Below, piece after piece: positions 38,299 through 48,663 of a stretch of 64,000 bases of DNA (the stretch's first letter is position 1; each line of letters opens with the position of its first letter). Position numbers and translations under genes: made by a program. The notes below the pieces were generated by a model that saw nothing but the letters and a program-made list of their open reading frames with translations, did no database searches and was not told the origin of the DNA. The DNA is from an endosymbiont of Acanthamoeba sp. UWC8. GTDB taxonomy: Bacteria > Pseudomonadota > Alphaproteobacteria > Rickettsiales > Midichloriaceae. Where the stretch lies: contig NZ_CP004403.1 in the NCBI RefSeq assembly GCF_000730245.1, positions 1,178,001 to 1,242,000 of the forward strand, read 5' to 3'.

Positions 38299-38958
38299 TC
38301 ATCCAAATTTAGTAGAACTAAGCACCTTTTCAATTGAAGCTGTAATATTTTCAATTGAATCCATAGCATTAATTCTTTTTAATCTCTTTTGCTCATCATA
38401 ATAGCCGATCAATGGAGAAGTTTGCTCATTATAAACTTGCAACCTTCTTTTTACTGATTCCTCATTATCATCCTTGCGGAAAGTAAACTCTTTCGCTCCG
38501 CAATTATCGCATATACCTTCCTTTTTCGGAGGATTAGATAATTTATGATATCCGGCTCCGCAATTAGCGCAATTAAACCTGCCGCTGATCCTTTTAGTTA
38601 ATTCTTCGGTATCAGCATCCAAGAAAAGTATAATCGTATTATTGAATTTTAAATTTGTAAGCAGCGCATCTAAAGCCTCCGCCTGGGGGATAGTACGTGG
38701 AAACCCGTCTAATATAAACCCTTTACTGCAATCGAGCTTCTGTAATCGCTCTTCAATAATTTTAATCATTATGTCATCGGAAACCAAATTACCGGAGCTC
38801 ATAATACTATCGACAATTTTTCCGATCTCAGAACCGGACTTGGTAGACTCTCTAAGCATATCCCCGGTAGAAAGCTTAGGTATATTATACATCGAAGCAA
38901 ATATTTGAGCTTGTGTACCTTTACCAGCCCCTGGGGCACCTAAAAATATTATCCTCAT
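38299..38958 (-). CDS. adk: Adenylate kinase, zinc-lid type
   Basis: Interconverts ATP+AMP and 2 ADP. The P-loop GAPGAGKGTQA lies at residues 7-17, LSTGDMLR and DGFPRT bind AMP. The lid carries CANCG and CDNCG (C-x2-C...C-x2-C), the zinc-binding form that E. coli Adk lacks. Its 219 residues are normal. Its ATG overlaps the secY stop (ATGA), so the two are translationally coupled. Confidence 0.96.
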   Translation of the reverse strand: MRIIFLGAPGAGKGTQAQIFASMYNIPKLSTGDMLRESTKSGSEIGKIVDSIMSSGNLVSDDIMIKIIEERLQKLDCSKGFILDGFPRTIPQAEALDALLTNLKFNNTIILFLDADTEELTKRISGRFNCANCGAGYHKLSNPPKKEGICDNCGAKEFTFRKDDNEESVKRRLQVYNEQTSPLIGYYDEQKRLKRINAMDSIENITASIEKVLSSTKFG

Positions 38959-40298
38959 TTAACTCCTCGGAGCTTAGATTTTTTTATAAGTCCTTCATAT
39001 TGCTTTGTAAGCAAATGTGTTTGTATTTGCGAAAATATATCTATTACAACATTCACTACAATCAGCAAGCTAGTCCCGCCGAGATAAAACGGTATAGAGT
39101 ATTTTGAGATTAAGATTTCCGGTATTATACATACGGCACATATGTAAGTTGCTCCGATTACTGTAAGCCTTGTTAAAATATAATCAAAATATTCAGCTGT
39201 ATTTTTTCCTGGTCTTCTGCCTAAAACTATGCCGCCGTTTTTTCTTAAATTTTCAGCAGTTTCATCAGGGTTAAATACTATTGAGGTGTAGAAAAAGCTA
39301 AAGAAAACTATAAGTAATATATTAAGCACTATGTAGATAGGCTTACCATGTGAGAAGTTTTCAGCAATAAATTGCCTCCAGCCGCCAACTTCCATTGATT
39401 GAGAAAACCCTGCAATGGTAGCCGGAAATAACAGTAAAGAGCTTGCAAATATCGGAGGTATTACTCCGGAAGTATTAATTTTTAAAGGCAAGTGGCTGGA
39501 CTCCCCGCCATAAACTTTATTACCTACCTGCCTTTTCGGATATTGTACTAAGATCCTTCTTTGAGCTTTTTCCATTAAGACAATAAGAAAGATTAAGCCG
39601 AAAACTAATCCGATTATTAACAAAATAACAAATGTTGATAAAGCACCGGTTCTGCCCATTTCAAAAAATGCAGCTATTGCAGTAGGAAGACCGGAAACAA
39701 TTCCTGTAAATATTATTAAGGAGCTTCCGTTACCGATTCCTTTTACCGTAATCTGTTCGCTAAGCCACATTACAAATAATGTACCTCCTACCAAGCTAAA
39801 CATCGCAACTACCCTGAAGAAATAACCCGGAAATACTACCACCGAACCATATGAAGTAGTCATCTTCTCAATACCTATTGCAATTCCGTATCCTTGAAAC
39901 AAAGCAAGGCATACAGTCAAATATCTCGTATATTGAGCAATTTTTTTCCTTCCTGATTCCCCTTCTTTTTTAAGTGCACCGATTTCAGTTGAAATTACCG
40001 TCATCAATTGCATAATAATTGATGCAGTTATATAAGGCATAATATTTAGAGTGAATATTGAGAGCCTACCAACAGCACCGCCGGTAAACATATTAAACAT
40101 ACCTAATAATCCACCTGACTGTGAATCAACTAGCTCACCTAATGCAAGAGGATCGATACCAGGAAGCGGTATGTAGCTTCCTATCCTATAAATAACTAAA
40201 ATAAGAAAAACAAAAAAAATTCTTTTTTTTAGTTCTGCTGCTTTTGTAAAATTATTTAAACTTACATTTCCGGCAAGCTTAGTAGATAATGAGGACAT
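38955..40298 (-). CDS. secY: Preprotein translocase subunit SecY
   Basis: Central pore of the Sec translocon with ten membrane helices. RIGSYIPLPGIDP in the first helix/plug region, GIGNGSSLIIFTGI near residue 195, and the cytoplasmic loop with GRRPGKNTAEYFDYILTRLT-type sequence near residue 355 are diagnostic. Its 447 residues are normal. It sits between rplO and adk as in most alphaproteobacteria. Confidence 0.97.
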   Translation of the reverse strand: MSSLSTKLAGNVSLNNFTKAAELKKRIFFVFLILVIYRIGSYIPLPGIDPLALGELVDSQSGGLLGMFNMFTGGAVGRLSIFTLNIMPYITASIIMQLMTVISTEIGALKKEGESGRKKIAQYTRYLTVCLALFQGYGIAIGIEKMTTSYGSVVVFPGYFFRVVAMFSLVGGTLFVMWLSEQITVKGIGNGSSLIIFTGIVSGLPTAIAAFFEMGRTGALSTFVILLIIGLVFGLIFLIVLMEKAQRRILVQYPKRQVGNKVYGGESSHLPLKINTSGVIPPIFASSLLLFPATIAGFSQSMEVGGWRQFIAENFSHGKPIYIVLNILLIVFFSFFYTSIVFNPDETAENLRKNGGIVLGRRPGKNTAEYFDYILTRLTVIGATYICAVCIIPEILISKYSIPFYLGGTSLLIVVNVVIDIFSQIQTHLLTKQYEGLIKKSKLRGVK

Positions 40299-40325
40299 AT
40301 TGTATCTATAAAAAAATTAGTATAT

Positions 40326-40790
40326 TTACTTTTTATTTTTTGATACTAAAACTACCTTACCACCAGCTTTAGTTAGAATTTCTTCAGCAGATTTAGATAC
40401 TGCATCAACTTCAATATTAAATTTATTTTTAAGTTCGCCATCGCCGAGTAATTTAACTTTTAATGATGACTTACCTTTCACAAGGCCTGCTTTTCTAAGT
40501 GCATCAAGAGTGACATTATTCGGGTCAATAGCATTTTTTTCTACTAACTTTTCTAAATCATCAAAATTGATCGCAAAAAACTTATCATGCAAGCTATTAA
40601 ACCCTCTTTTCGGCAGCCTTCTATATAAAGGCATTTGACCACCTTCAAACCCGGCCAGCGCTACACCACTTCTCGCAGTTTGACCTTTGCCCCCGCGTGC
40701 ACAAGTTTTACCTTTGCCTGAGCCTATTCCTCTGCCAAGTCTTTTACTTTTTCTTCTTGCACCACTACTATCTCTTAACTGATTCAACAT
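40326..40790 (-). CDS. rplO: 50S ribosomal protein L15
   Basis: Late-assembly large-subunit protein. The glycine/basic N-terminal extension RLGRGIGSGKGKTCARGGKGQ and GGQMPLYRRLPKRGF are hallmarks. At 154 residues it is normal. It follows rpmD by 22 nt. Confidence 0.95.
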   Translation of the reverse strand: MLNQLRDSSGARRKSKRLGRGIGSGKGKTCARGGKGQTARSGVALAGFEGGQMPLYRRLPKRGFNSLHDKFFAINFDDLEKLVEKNAIDPNNVTLDALRKAGLVKGKSSLKVKLLGDGELKNKFNIEVDAVSKSAEEILTKAGGKVVLVSKNKK

Positions 40791-40812
40791 GACTCTTACC
40801 TTTAAATTCCAA

Positions 40813-41166
40813 TCAAATTACTTTAATTAAATGCTTAACTTTATTGATCATACCTCTAACTGCAACCGTATCTTCTAACTCTACTTCACGATTGATTTTA
40901 TTAAGCCCCAAGCCTTTTAAGGTGGCGATTTGCTTTTTCAGCCTTCCTGCACCGCTTGCAATTTGCTTAACTTTAACTGTACTCTTAACTAAAGCTTTAT
41001 TATTTTTAGCCTTTACTTCTTTATCTGGAGCATTTTGCTTTACAGCTGCGCTCACTGAAGTATCTTGCTTTACAGCTGTCACTTTAGCGGTTTTAGAAGC
41101 ACTTTCTTTTGTATTATTTTTTTTTGAAGCCTTAGCTTTCACTTCTGTATTATTTTCCTTAACCAT
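40813..41166 (-). CDS. rpmD: 50S ribosomal protein L30 with long N-terminal extension
   Basis: The last ~54 residues ([20 protein letters not shown], ending [14 protein letters not shown]) are ordinary L30, normally about 60 residues in total. Here they follow about 62 residues rich in Lys, Ala, Thr and Val ([20 protein letters not shown]). No ATG or TTG occurs in frame close to the L30 core, and the only in-frame GTG, within the extension, would still leave about 28 extra residues. The extension is therefore probably translated. It looks unstructured and basic. The gene position between rpsE and rplO is canonical. Confidence 0.9.
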   Translation of the reverse strand: MVKENNTEVKAKASKKNNTKESASKTAKVTAVKQDTSVSAAVKQNAPDKEVKAKNNKALVKSTVKVKQIASGAGRLKKQIATLKGLGLNKINREVELEDTVAVRGMINKVKHLIKVI

Positions 41167-41186
41167 TATAAGACCTTTTTACAAAG

Positions 41187-41726
41187 TTATTCTTGTGTAT
41201 CTTTTTGTTGTCTATCTCTTCTACTAACTATTTCCCCGATCTTCTTACTTCTTTTTTCTGCAATGAATCTTGGAGATTTAATCTCTATAAGTGCTTTTAA
41301 AGCTGCTTTAATCATATTATGCGGGTTTGTAGTTCCAACAGACTTAGCAACAACATCTTTAATCCCTAATACCTCTAATAACGCCCTTACCGGCCCACCA
41401 GCAATTATTCCCGTACCCGCAGGAGCTGACCTCATTACTATATTACCTGAGCAAAAAGTGGCCGTAATATCATGGTGAAGAGTTCTACCGTCTCTAAGGG
41501 GTATTTTAACCATATTTTTTCTAGCTACTTTAACAGCTTTTTCTTTTGCATCCATAACTTCAGTTGCTTTCCCAAGCCCAAGTCCAACTTTACCTTTTCC
41601 GTCGCCGGTAACTACAATTGCTGCAAAGCTGAATCTTCTACCGCCTTTAACAACTTTTGCACATCTGCCGACGTATACTAGTTTATCACTTAATTCTTGG
41701 TTACTTGTTTCTGCTCTTACTGACAT
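41187..41726 (-). CDS. rpsE: 30S ribosomal protein S5
   Basis: Small-subunit protein important for decoding accuracy and mRNA entry. The dsRBD-like N-terminal half has VVKGGRRFSFAAIVVTGDG and the C-terminal half AGGPVRALLEVLGI and GTTNPHNM. Its 179 residues are normal. Confidence 0.96.
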   Translation of the reverse strand: MSVRAETSNQELSDKLVYVGRCAKVVKGGRRFSFAAIVVTGDGKGKVGLGLGKATEVMDAKEKAVKVARKNMVKIPLRDGRTLHHDITATFCSGNIVMRSAPAGTGIIAGGPVRALLEVLGIKDVVAKSVGTTNPHNMIKAALKALIEIKSPRFIAEKRSKKIGEIVSRRDRQQKDTQE

Positions 41727-41742
41727 AGTTTATAATCCTTTG

Positions 41743-42102
41743 TTAAAACTTCAATCCGCCTTCTCTTGCTGCGTCAGCAAGTGCCTTTATTCTTCCTTGA
41801 AATAGGTAGCATCCGCGATCAAAAACCACTGTAGAAATATTTTTATCAACCGCTCTAGTTGCAATTAATTTCCCGACTTCCGCAGCTGACTCTTTAGTTA
41901 CCCGCATTTTTTTACCTTTAAACTCTTTATCTTTAGTAGATGCTGCAGTTAAGGTTACACCATTAATATCATCTATAATTTGTGCATATATATGATTATT
42001 TGATCTAAAAACAGAAAGCCTAAGTTTACAATTCGCTCTTTTCTTAAGAGCAAATCTTACCCTGTTTTTTCTTTTATCTAAACTTTTCTTACCTTTTAAC
42101 AT
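41743..42102 (-). CDS. rplR: 50S ribosomal protein L18
   Basis: 5S rRNA-binding protein. [18 protein letters not shown] and the C-terminal [25 protein letters not shown] (here given in part) are diagnostic. It has 119 residues and sits in the canonical place between rplF and rpsE. Confidence 0.95.
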   Translation of the reverse strand: MLKGKKSLDKRKNRVRFALKKRANCKLRLSVFRSNNHIYAQIIDDINGVTLTAASTKDKEFKGKKMRVTKESAAEVGKLIATRAVDKNISTVVFDRGCYLFQGRIKALADAAREGGLKF

Positions 42103-42114
42103 TTTACCGCCCTA

Positions 42115-42654
42115 TTACTTCTTCTTACCTTCTTTGCGTCTTATCTTCTCATTTTCATACTTAATACCCTTACCTTTATAAGGCTCAGGCTTCTTAAGCG
42201 ATCTAATTTCCGACGCAATTTTACCTACCAACTCTTTATCACAACCTGAAATCGATATCAGGGTAGGTTTTTCACATACTACTGCGATATCTTTCGGTAT
42301 TGCATAAATTATATCATGACTGAATCCAAGCGAAAGAACTAACACACTATCAGAAAACGATGCTTTAAAACCAACACCGCTAATTTCAAGTTTTCGAGTA
42401 AATCCCTCAGAAACACCTTTTACCATATTAGATATAAGTCTTTGCGTTAAACCCCACATAGCTCTGGCTCTGGAAGTATCTTCAATCGGAGCTACCTGGA
42501 CTTGATTCTCACTATACTTAATGCTAACCTCAGGAGCAAAAGTTCTTTTTAAACTTCCCTTAGGACCACTAACATCAAGCGTCAAATGATCTAAGTTAAC
42601 TTTTACACTACCTGGGATAGTTACTGGTAATTTACCTACTCTAGACATAAACAA
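42115..42654 (-). CDS. rplF: 50S ribosomal protein L6
   Basis: Two-domain protein near the factor-binding site. SRVGKLPVTIPGSVKV opens the first domain and KKPEPYKGKGIKYENE near the C-terminus is the signature. Its 179 residues are normal. A start at the second methionine (MSRVGK) is equally likely. Confidence 0.95.
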   Translation of the reverse strand: MFMSRVGKLPVTIPGSVKVNLDHLTLDVSGPKGSLKRTFAPEVSIKYSENQVQVAPIEDTSRARAMWGLTQRLISNMVKGVSEGFTRKLEISGVGFKASFSDSVLVLSLGFSHDIIYAIPKDIAVVCEKPTLISISGCDKELVGKIASEIRSLKKPEPYKGKGIKYENEKIRRKEGKKK

Positions 42655-42661
42655 TCCTTAA

Positions 42662-43060
42662 CTAAAACACATTACAAAGAATCTCACCACCAACATGGTG
42701 TTTTCTTGCTTTATCATCAGACATAACACCTTTAGGAGTTGAAACAATACAAATCCCTAAACCACCAAAATATTTCTTCATTTTTTTAATTTGAGTATAT
42801 ATTCTTCTTCCGGGTGTAGAAACTTTTACAATTTTATTTATTACAGGCTGACCTTGATAATACTTAAGATCAATCTTAATTAAATTGATTCCTTTTTTCT
42901 GTTCAAACTCTTCATAACCAAGGATATAACCCTCATCCTTCAACACTTCTAAAACATCTTTAACAAGCTTAGATGACGGAACCGTTGCAAATGCATGCTT
43001 TGCTAATTGTCCGTTTCTTATCCTAGTTAATGCATCTGCTAATAAATCTGTTAATGCCAT
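42662..43060 (-). CDS. rpsH: 30S ribosomal protein S8
   Basis: 16S rRNA central-domain binder and, in E. coli, regulator of the spc operon. DLLADALTRIRNGQ and the C-terminal ICIVSTPKGVMSDDKARKHHVGG-type signature are present. Its 132 residues are normal. Confidence 0.96.
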   Translation of the reverse strand: MALTDLLADALTRIRNGQLAKHAFATVPSSKLVKDVLEVLKDEGYILGYEEFEQKKGINLIKIDLKYYQGQPVINKIVKVSTPGRRIYTQIKKMKKYFGGLGICIVSTPKGVMSDDKARKHHVGGEILCNVF

Positions 43061-43083
43061 ATCAAACCATACCTATATAAAAA

Positions 43084-43389
43084 TTACCAACTAGCTTTAA
43101 CAACGCCAGGAAGCTTGCCTTCATTTGCTAAGGCTCTAATACAAATTCGAGAAAGTTTAAATTTACGATAATAACCTCTCGCTCTTCCTGTTAGCTCACA
43201 TCTATTTCTGATTCTAGTCGGAGCTCCGTTCCTTTGCAATTTAGCAAATTTAAGGGTAGCTTCAAATCTCTCAGCAATAGGAAGAGATTTATCCATAACA
43301 ATGGCTTTTAATGCTTGACGCTTAGAAGCATCTCTTTTTGCCATTTTCATTCTTTTTAAATTTTTTTGTATTGAACTTAGCTTTGCCAT
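43084..43389 (-). CDS. rpsN: 30S ribosomal protein S14
   Basis: Head protein. I use the ATG at 43387-43389 ([14 protein letters not shown]), giving the standard 101 residues; a longer frame to 43428 would run into rplE. It is the zinc-free form: [21 protein letters not shown] has no CxxC pair. Confidence 0.95.
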   Translation of the reverse strand: MAKLSSIQKNLKRMKMAKRDASKRQALKAIVMDKSLPIAERFEATLKFAKLQRNGAPTRIRNRCELTGRARGYYRKFKLSRICIRALANEGKLPGVVKASW

Positions 43390-43405
43390 AAATACCTTTA
43401 AACGC

Positions 43406-43951
43406 TTATTTTGTAAATGGGAAATCAAATGTTTCTAATAAAACTTTTGCTTCCTCATTTGTTTTAGCTGTTGTTATAATCGCAATATTCATTCCACGAA
43501 TTTTATCAATTTTATCATAATTGATTTCCGGAAATACAATTTGCTCTTTTAAACCTAATGAATAATTACCTCTTCCATCAAATTGCTCCGCATCTAAACC
43601 TCTAAAATCTTTTACTCTAGGTAGAGCAATATTTACCAGCCTATCAACAAATTCATACATCATATGTCTTCTTAAGGTAACTTTGCAGCCTATCGGCATA
43701 CCTTCCCTAAGTTTAAATGTAGCAATTGATTTTTTTGCTTTTCTTATAATGGGCTTTTGCCCGGTAATCAACATTAATTCTGCTGCTGCCTGCTCAGGTA
43801 TCTTAGAATCCTGCACAGCATCTTTAAGCCCCATACTTACAACAACTTTAATTATACGTGGAACTTCCATCGGGTTATGATACCCAAATTTTTCCTGTAG
43901 AACTTTACGTCCTTGTTTTTCATAATTTTCTTGCAATCTACTCTTGTACAT
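43406..43951 (-). CDS. rplE: 50S ribosomal protein L5
   Basis: 5S rRNA-binding protein of the central protuberance. [27 protein letters not shown], and [20 protein letters not shown] are diagnostic. It has 181 residues and lies in the usual position. Confidence 0.96.
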   Translation of the reverse strand: MYKSRLQENYEKQGRKVLQEKFGYHNPMEVPRIIKVVVSMGLKDAVQDSKIPEQAAAELMLITGQKPIIRKAKKSIATFKLREGMPIGCKVTLRRHMMYEFVDRLVNIALPRVKDFRGLDAEQFDGRGNYSLGLKEQIVFPEINYDKIDKIRGMNIAIITTAKTNEEAKVLLETFDFPFTK

Positions 43952-43963
43952 AGCTATACCAAA

Positions 43964-44296
43964 TTATTTCAAATTATCAATTACTTCACCGGAGCGCTTG
44001 GCATACCTAATTTTTTTGCCGTCAGCCAAAAACTTAAATCCTACTTTAGTCGGCATATCTGTCTTTGGATCAATATGCGCAACATTAGAAATGTTTAAAG
44101 GCATTTCTTTAGGAATAATTCCACCCTGAGGATTTGTTTTCGATGGCTTAACATGCTTGTGAGCAATATTCAACCCTGAAACGACAACTTTATTATCAGT
44201 AGGTAATACTTTTATAACTTCGCCTTTTTTTCCTTTATCTTTTCCGGTGATAATAATTACCTTATCACCTTTTCTCATTTTTAATTTTAACGCCAT
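43964..44296 (-). CDS. rplX: 50S ribosomal protein L24
   Basis: Assembly-initiator protein with a KOW motif: [20 protein letters not shown] at residues 10-29. [15 protein letters not shown] follows. It has 110 residues and starts 2 nt after rplN ends. Confidence 0.95.
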   Translation of the reverse strand: MALKLKMRKGDKVIIITGKDKGKKGEVIKVLPTDNKVVVSGLNIAHKHVKPSKTNPQGGIIPKEMPLNISNVAHIDPKTDMPTKVGFKFLADGKKIRYAKRSGEVIDNLK

Positions 44297-44298
44297 AA

Positions 44299-44667
44299 TT
44301 ATAATACCTCAGGAGCTAAAGAAATTATTCTCATAAAATTTTTAGACCTCAATTCTCTTGGAACAGGACCAAAAACACGAGTTCCTATTGGTTCGTGCTG
44401 CTTATTTAGTAACACTGCGGCATTAGTATCAAACTTAATAACACTGCCGTCAACGCGCTTAATTTCTTTTCTGGTTCTAACTACTACTGCTCTGTGCACA
44501 TCACCTTTTTTCACTTTACCTTTAGGCATAGCATCTTTAACAGAAATAACTATAACGTCACCTACTCTTGCCGTGTTGTTATGGGTTCCACCTATAACTT
44601 TAATACATTGAACCTTACGGGCTCCTGAATTATCAGCAACTTCCAGGTTAGTTTTCATCTGAATCAT
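44299..44667 (-). CDS. rplN: 50S ribosomal protein L14
   Basis: Interface protein bridging subunits. [19 protein letters not shown] is the invariant start, and the C-terminal [20 protein letters not shown] is the usual end. It has 122 residues. Confidence 0.96.
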   Translation of the reverse strand: MIQMKTNLEVADNSGARKVQCIKVIGGTHNNTARVGDVIVISVKDAMPKGKVKKGDVHRAVVVRTRKEIKRVDGSVIKFDTNAAVLLNKQHEPIGTRVFGPVPRELRSKNFMRIISLAPEVL

Positions 44668-44687
44668 AATCTTCTCCTAACTAAAAT

Positions 44688-44930
44688 CTATCTAGCATCT
44701 ATTTTTTTTACAAGGTGCCATCTTTTAGTTTTAGAAATTGGTTTACTTTCAACAATCTCAACACGGTCACCGATGGCGCATGAATTTTCAGGATCATGCA
44801 CAGCATATTTTTTGCTTTTCTTAAAAATTTTGTGGTAAAGGGGATGCCTATAAGTTTTCTCTACCAAAACAGATATAGTTTTATCCGTTTTATCACTTAC
44901 AACCAATCCTTCTAATACTTTTCTAGGCAT
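44688..44930 (-). CDS. rpsQ: 30S ribosomal protein S17
   Basis: Primary 16S rRNA binder. I use the ATG at 44928-44930 (MPRKVLEGLVVSDK) because GGAG lies 9 nt before it and this is the normal N-terminus; the TTG five codons upstream overlaps that site. KYAVHDPENSCAIGDRVEI is the signature region. 80 residues. Confidence 0.95.
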   Translation of the reverse strand: MPRKVLEGLVVSDKTDKTISVLVEKTYRHPLYHKIFKKSKKYAVHDPENSCAIGDRVEIVESKPISKTKRWHLVKKIDAR

Positions 44931-44949
44931 TCTTATTTGCTCCAATCAC

Positions 44950-45147
44950 TTAATTAGCAGTATTTTTTCTTTGGGTTATTACAGTTTTATATCTGGCAAT
45001 TAGTTTGCGCACAACTTTAAATCTCGAGGGGTTAGTAAGCTCACCGGTTGCTTTATGAAACTTTAAATTCATCGATTCTCTTTTCAGATTATGAATATCA
45101 ATTAAAATTTCTTTATCAGTTTTTGCAATTATTTCAGACATTTTCAT
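44950..45147 (-). CDS. rpmC: 50S ribosomal protein L29
   Basis: Exit-tunnel protein that helps dock trigger factor and SRP. I use the ATG at 45145-45147 (MKMSEIIAKTDKEIL), giving 65 residues; the longer frame to 45216 overlaps rplP. LKFHKATGELTNPSRFKVVR matches the family. Confidence 0.93.
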   Translation of the reverse strand: MKMSEIIAKTDKEILIDIHNLKRESMNLKFHKATGELTNPSRFKVVRKLIARYKTVITQRKNTAN

Positions 45148-45148
45148 A

Positions 45149-45568
45149 TTAACTTTCCTCGCCAAGTCGCTTAATAAACTTTGTCTTAATAGGCAGCTTA
45201 GCAGAAGCTCTTTCAAAGGCTCCTCTTGCTAACTCTTCATTTACACCATCAAGCTCAAACATAATTCTACCGGGTTTAACACGCGCAGCATAAAATTCCA
45301 CCGCACCTTTACCGCTACCCATTCTTACTTCAGCTGGCTTTTTTGATACAGGAATATCCGGAAACACTCTTATCCAAAGTTTACCGACTCTTTTCAAGTG
45401 CCTGGTTATTGCCTTTCTAGCAGCTTCAATTTGCCTTGCTGTAATTCTTTCAGGCTCCAAAGCTTTTAGGCCGAAAATACCGAAGTTTAACTCAGTACCG
45501 CCTTTGGCAGCACCATGAATTCTACCTTTAAATGCTTTTCTATATTTTGTTTTCTTAGGAACCAACAT
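45149..45568 (-). CDS. rplP: 50S ribosomal protein L16
   Basis: Protein at the A-site tRNA and aminoacyl end region. I use the ATG at 45566-45568 ([19 protein letters not shown]); an upstream TTG would overlap rps[20 protein letters not shown] is diagnostic. It has 139 residues. Confidence 0.96.
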   Translation of the reverse strand: MLVPKKTKYRKAFKGRIHGAAKGGTELNFGIFGLKALEPERITARQIEAARKAITRHLKRVGKLWIRVFPDIPVSKKPAEVRMGSGKGAVEFYAARVKPGRIMFELDGVNEELARGAFERASAKLPIKTKFIKRLGEES

Positions 45569-45573
45569 AAAAA

Positions 45574-46236
45574 TCAACCTGCTGTATTAGTATTTCTTTC
45601 TTCTTTCTGCTTTTCGATTTTATCGCCTTTGTATACCCATACCTTTATACCAATAACACCATAAGTAGTATTAGCTCTCGCTATACCATAGTCTACATCA
45701 GCTCTTAAAGTATGTAATGGCACCCTTCCTTCTCTGTACCACTCGGTTCTTGCAATCTCTGCTCCACCTAGTCTTCCCGATACATTAACCCTAATACCTT
45801 TAGCTCCCATTCTCATCGCAGTTTGAACCGCTCTTTTAGCAACTTTTCTAAATGCTGCACGCTTAACTAACTGTTGAGCAATTGATTGAGCTATAAGAAT
45901 CGCATTAGTTTCCGGCTTTCTTTCTTCAACAACATTGATAGAAACTTCATTATTGGTAATCTTCTCAATATCTTTCTTGATCTTCTCAATACCTGAGCCT
46001 TTATTGCCGATAATTACGGCAAGCCTGGAAGCATAAATTATCACTCTTGTTTTATTAGCAGGACGCTCGATTTTAACATTACAAACGCCGGCATGAGCTA
46101 AGTTTTTTTCAACTTGTTCTTTTATCTTTAAATCCTGAAGTAACTTATCAGCATAGTCCTTCTTTGCATACCATAAAGAATCCCATGTTCTAATAATACC
46201 TAAACGTAAACCTAATGGGTTAACTTTCTGTCCCAT
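45574..46236 (-). CDS. rpsC: 30S ribosomal protein S3
   Basis: mRNA-entry protein with helicase activity together with S4 and S5. [20 protein letters not shown] opens the protein; the KH domain contains [13 protein letters not shown], and [20 protein letters not shown] is the C-domain signature. Its 220 residues are on the shorter side of normal. Confidence 0.96.
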   Translation of the reverse strand: MGQKVNPLGLRLGIIRTWDSLWYAKKDYADKLLQDLKIKEQVEKNLAHAGVCNVKIERPANKTRVIIYASRLAVIIGNKGSGIEKIKKDIEKITNNEVSINVVEERKPETNAILIAQSIAQQLVKRAAFRKVAKRAVQTAMRMGAKGIRVNVSGRLGGAEIARTEWYREGRVPLHTLRADVDYGIARANTTYGVIGIKVWVYKGDKIEKQKEERNTNTAG

Positions 46237-46241
46237 ACTAA

Positions 46242-46616
46242 TTAACCTCTCTCTGATACAAAAATTGTCATTTTACTAAAAGGCTTAAAAATCTTTCCTG
46301 CTCTTCCTCTTGCTCTTGCGTGAAATCTTTTAAGAGTAAAAGCTTTCCCAACCAAAACTTCAGATACAAACAGTCTGTCAATATCTAAATTATGATTATT
46401 CTCAGCATTAGAAACAGCAGAATTGAGAACTTTACTAACTTCTCTAGCTATACGTTTCTTGCTGAATTGCAATTGCATGAATGCCTGATTTATATCCATA
46501 CCTTTAATCAAATCGACTACCAAACCTAACTTCTGTGGACTTGTCTTAAGAGCCGCAGCTTTAGCATAAGCAGTTTTACTTTGATCCAAATGTCTTCTTC
46601 TAGTTACTACTGTCAT
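46242..46616 (-). CDS. rplV: 50S ribosomal protein L22
   Basis: Exit-tunnel protein whose beta-hairpin lines the macrolide-binding region. [15 protein letters not shown] and the hairpin [19 protein letters not shown] are present. 124 residues including a short basic leader. Confidence 0.95.
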   Translation of the reverse strand: MTVVTRRRHLDQSKTAYAKAAALKTSPQKLGLVVDLIKGMDINQAFMQLQFSKKRIAREVSKVLNSAVSNAENNHNLDIDRLFVSEVLVGKAFTLKRFHARARGRAGKIFKPFSKMTIFVSERG

Positions 46617-46621
46617 CTTAT

Positions 46622-46903
46622 TTACGCTCTATTTGCCTTTCTGTTAGCACCATGCCCCATAAATGTCCTGGTAGGAGCAAACTCGCCCAATTTTTTACCT
46701 ACTATTTGCTCAGTCACTAGAACCGGAATGAACTTTTTACCGTTATATACAGCAAATGTCAAGCCCACAAAATTAGGCAAAATAGTCGACCGCCTCGACC
46801 AAGTTTTAATAACATTATTTTTACCTGAAGCAACTACTTTCTCAACCGCTTTAAGTAAATGACTATCAATAAATGGCCCTTTCCACACAGATCTTCTTCC
46901 CAT
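46622..46903 (-). CDS. rpsS: 30S ribosomal protein S19
   Basis: Head protein contacting S13. [20 protein letters not shown] and the C-terminal [19 protein letters not shown] are hallmarks. 93 residues. Confidence 0.96.
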   Translation of the reverse strand: MGRRSVWKGPFIDSHLLKAVEKVVASGKNNVIKTWSRRSTILPNFVGLTFAVYNGKKFIPVLVTEQIVGKKLGEFAPTRTFMGHGANRKANRA

Positions 46904-46917
46904 ATTCGTTCCTTTGA

Positions 46918-47736
46918 TTAGTTATCTCTCTTTCTAATGATAAACTTAGAGGTACGTTTATTATTCCTTGTCAATTTACCTTTTGTAGGTTTGCCCCAAG
47001 GTGTAGCTGGGTGTCTTCCACCATTTGTTCTACCACCATGCGGATGATCTACCGGGTTCATCGCAATACCTCTAACTGAAGGCTTAACTCCAAGCCAACG
47101 GTTTCTTCCAGCTTTACCAATAGAAATGTTTTGATTATCAGGGTTAGAAACAGCACCAATTGTAGCTCTACAAGTTGATTCTACTATTCTTAACTCACCT
47201 GACCTTAGTTTCAATTGAGCGTAACCTCCATCTTTACCGACCAGCTGAACATAACTTCCGGCCGCCCTCGCAAGCTGCCCGCCTTTACCTGGCTTCATTT
47301 CAACATTATGAACAATAGTACCTACCGGTATATTTTTCAAAGGTAAAGAATTACCTATTTTAATATCAGAATTACTTCCGGAAACAACTTTATCACCGAT
47401 ACTCAGCTTTTGCGGAGCCAAGATATAAGATAATTCACCGTCTTCATACTTAATCAAAGCGATGAATGCCGTCCTGTTAGGATCATACTCAAACCTTTCA
47501 ACGGTAGCAAATTGATCATCTTTCTTATTTCTTGTAAAATCGACGAATCTATATCTTTGCTTATGACCACCACTCTTTCTCCAAGCAGTAGTTCTACCAG
47601 TGTTATTCCTTCCACCGTTTTTAGTCTTACCTTTAACTAAAGATTTAACCGGATCGCCTTTCCATAATGATGATTTATCAACTAATACTAACTGTCTGGT
47701 ACCAGGCGTAACCGGGTTATATTTTTTAAGTGCCAT
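46918..47736 (-). CDS. rplB: 50S ribosomal protein L2
   Basis: Core 23S rRNA binder near the peptidyl-transferase centre. [20 protein letters not shown]-like N-terminus, and the C-terminal [20 protein letters not shown] with the conserved histidine, are visible. 272 residues. Confidence 0.97.
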   Translation of the reverse strand: MALKKYNPVTPGTRQLVLVDKSSLWKGDPVKSLVKGKTKNGGRNNTGRTTAWRKSGGHKQRYRFVDFTRNKKDDQFATVERFEYDPNRTAFIALIKYEDGELSYILAPQKLSIGDKVVSGSNSDIKIGNSLPLKNIPVGTIVHNVEMKPGKGGQLARAAGSYVQLVGKDGGYAQLKLRSGELRIVESTCRATIGAVSNPDNQNISIGKAGRNRWLGVKPSVRGIAMNPVDHPHGGRTNGGRHPATPWGKPTKGKLTRNNKRTSKFIIRKRDN

Positions 47737-47738
47737 AT

Positions 47739-48035
47739 TTATTTAGCCCCCCCTGCAAAATCTATAGTTTTACCTTTCTCTAAAGTAACAATAGCTTTTT
47801 TATAATCGGATCTTTTTCCTTTAACACCCTTAAAAATCTTTTTCTTACCTTTACAATTAATAACATTAACTTTTAAAACTTTTGCATTAAAAATCTTTTC
47901 TACTGCATTTTTAACCTGAGCTTTAGTTGCATTGCCACTTATTTTGAAGCTGGATTTTGATTGCTCGGCATGTATTGTACTTTTCTCGGTATATAATGGA
48001 CAAATCAATACATCGTATAAATACTCTTGAATCAT
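47739..48035 (-). CDS. rplW: 50S ribosomal protein L23
   Basis: Tunnel-exit docking site for trigger factor and [18 protein letters not shown] at the start and [20 protein letters not shown] are diagnostic. 98 residues. Its ATG overlaps the rplD stop (ATGA). Confidence 0.95.
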   Translation of the reverse strand: MIQEYLYDVLICPLYTEKSTIHAEQSKSSFKISGNATKAQVKNAVEKIFNAKVLKVNVINCKGKKKIFKGVKGKRSDYKKAIVTLEKGKTIDFAGGAK

Positions 48036-48649
48036 GCTAACCTCTCTTTAATCGCATTTAATGCATCAACAGTTATTATAAGCTTTTCATGCCTTATAAT
48101 ATCATACACGTTTATACCTGCTACAGGTAAAACGTTTATTGTATGTATATTAGCACAAGATTTCTTCACATTTTCATTAACATTGTTATCAATTATCAAA
48201 ATTGACTTAGCATTAAAGTTACCTAGTTTTTGCTTTAAATCAGCAGTCTTATGAGAGCTTAAATTAAATTCATCCATTATCGTTAAATGAACTTCTTTTA
48301 ATTTACTCGATAAAGCAAACTTCAATCCTAATTTTCTAACTTTCTTGTTAATTTTATATTCATGAGACCTAAAGTGCGGACCGAATATAATTCCACCGCC
48401 TCTAAATTGAGCACCTCTGATTGCCCCATGTCGAGCTTTACCAGTACCTTTTTGTTTATAAATCTTCCTGGTAGAACCTCTTACATCCCCTCTTTCCTTG
48501 ACTTGATGCGTACCCGCTCTTCTCTTAGCTAATTGCCAATGGATAATTTTATATAAAATATCCTCTTGTGGCTCAAGACCAAAGATTTCCGGATGAAGAT
48601 CTATTTGTCCGGTTATATCGTTATTCAAATTTATTATATCTAATTTCAT
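48032..48649 (-). CDS. rplD: 50S ribosomal protein L4
   Basis: Tunnel-lining protein; in E. coli it also represses the S10 operon. TRKIYKQKGTGKARHGAIR and GGGIIFGPHFRSH are diagnostic. I use the ATG at 48647-48649 (MKLDIINLNND); a GTG three codons upstream is an alternative. 205 residues. Confidence 0.95.
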   Translation of the reverse strand: MKLDIINLNNDITGQIDLHPEIFGLEPQEDILYKIIHWQLAKRRAGTHQVKERGDVRGSTRKIYKQKGTGKARHGAIRGAQFRGGGIIFGPHFRSHEYKINKKVRKLGLKFALSSKLKEVHLTIMDEFNLSSHKTADLKQKLGNFNAKSILIIDNNVNENVKKSCANIHTINVLPVAGINVYDIIRHEKLIITVDALNAIKERLA

Positions 48650-48663
48650 AACTATCACTTAGT

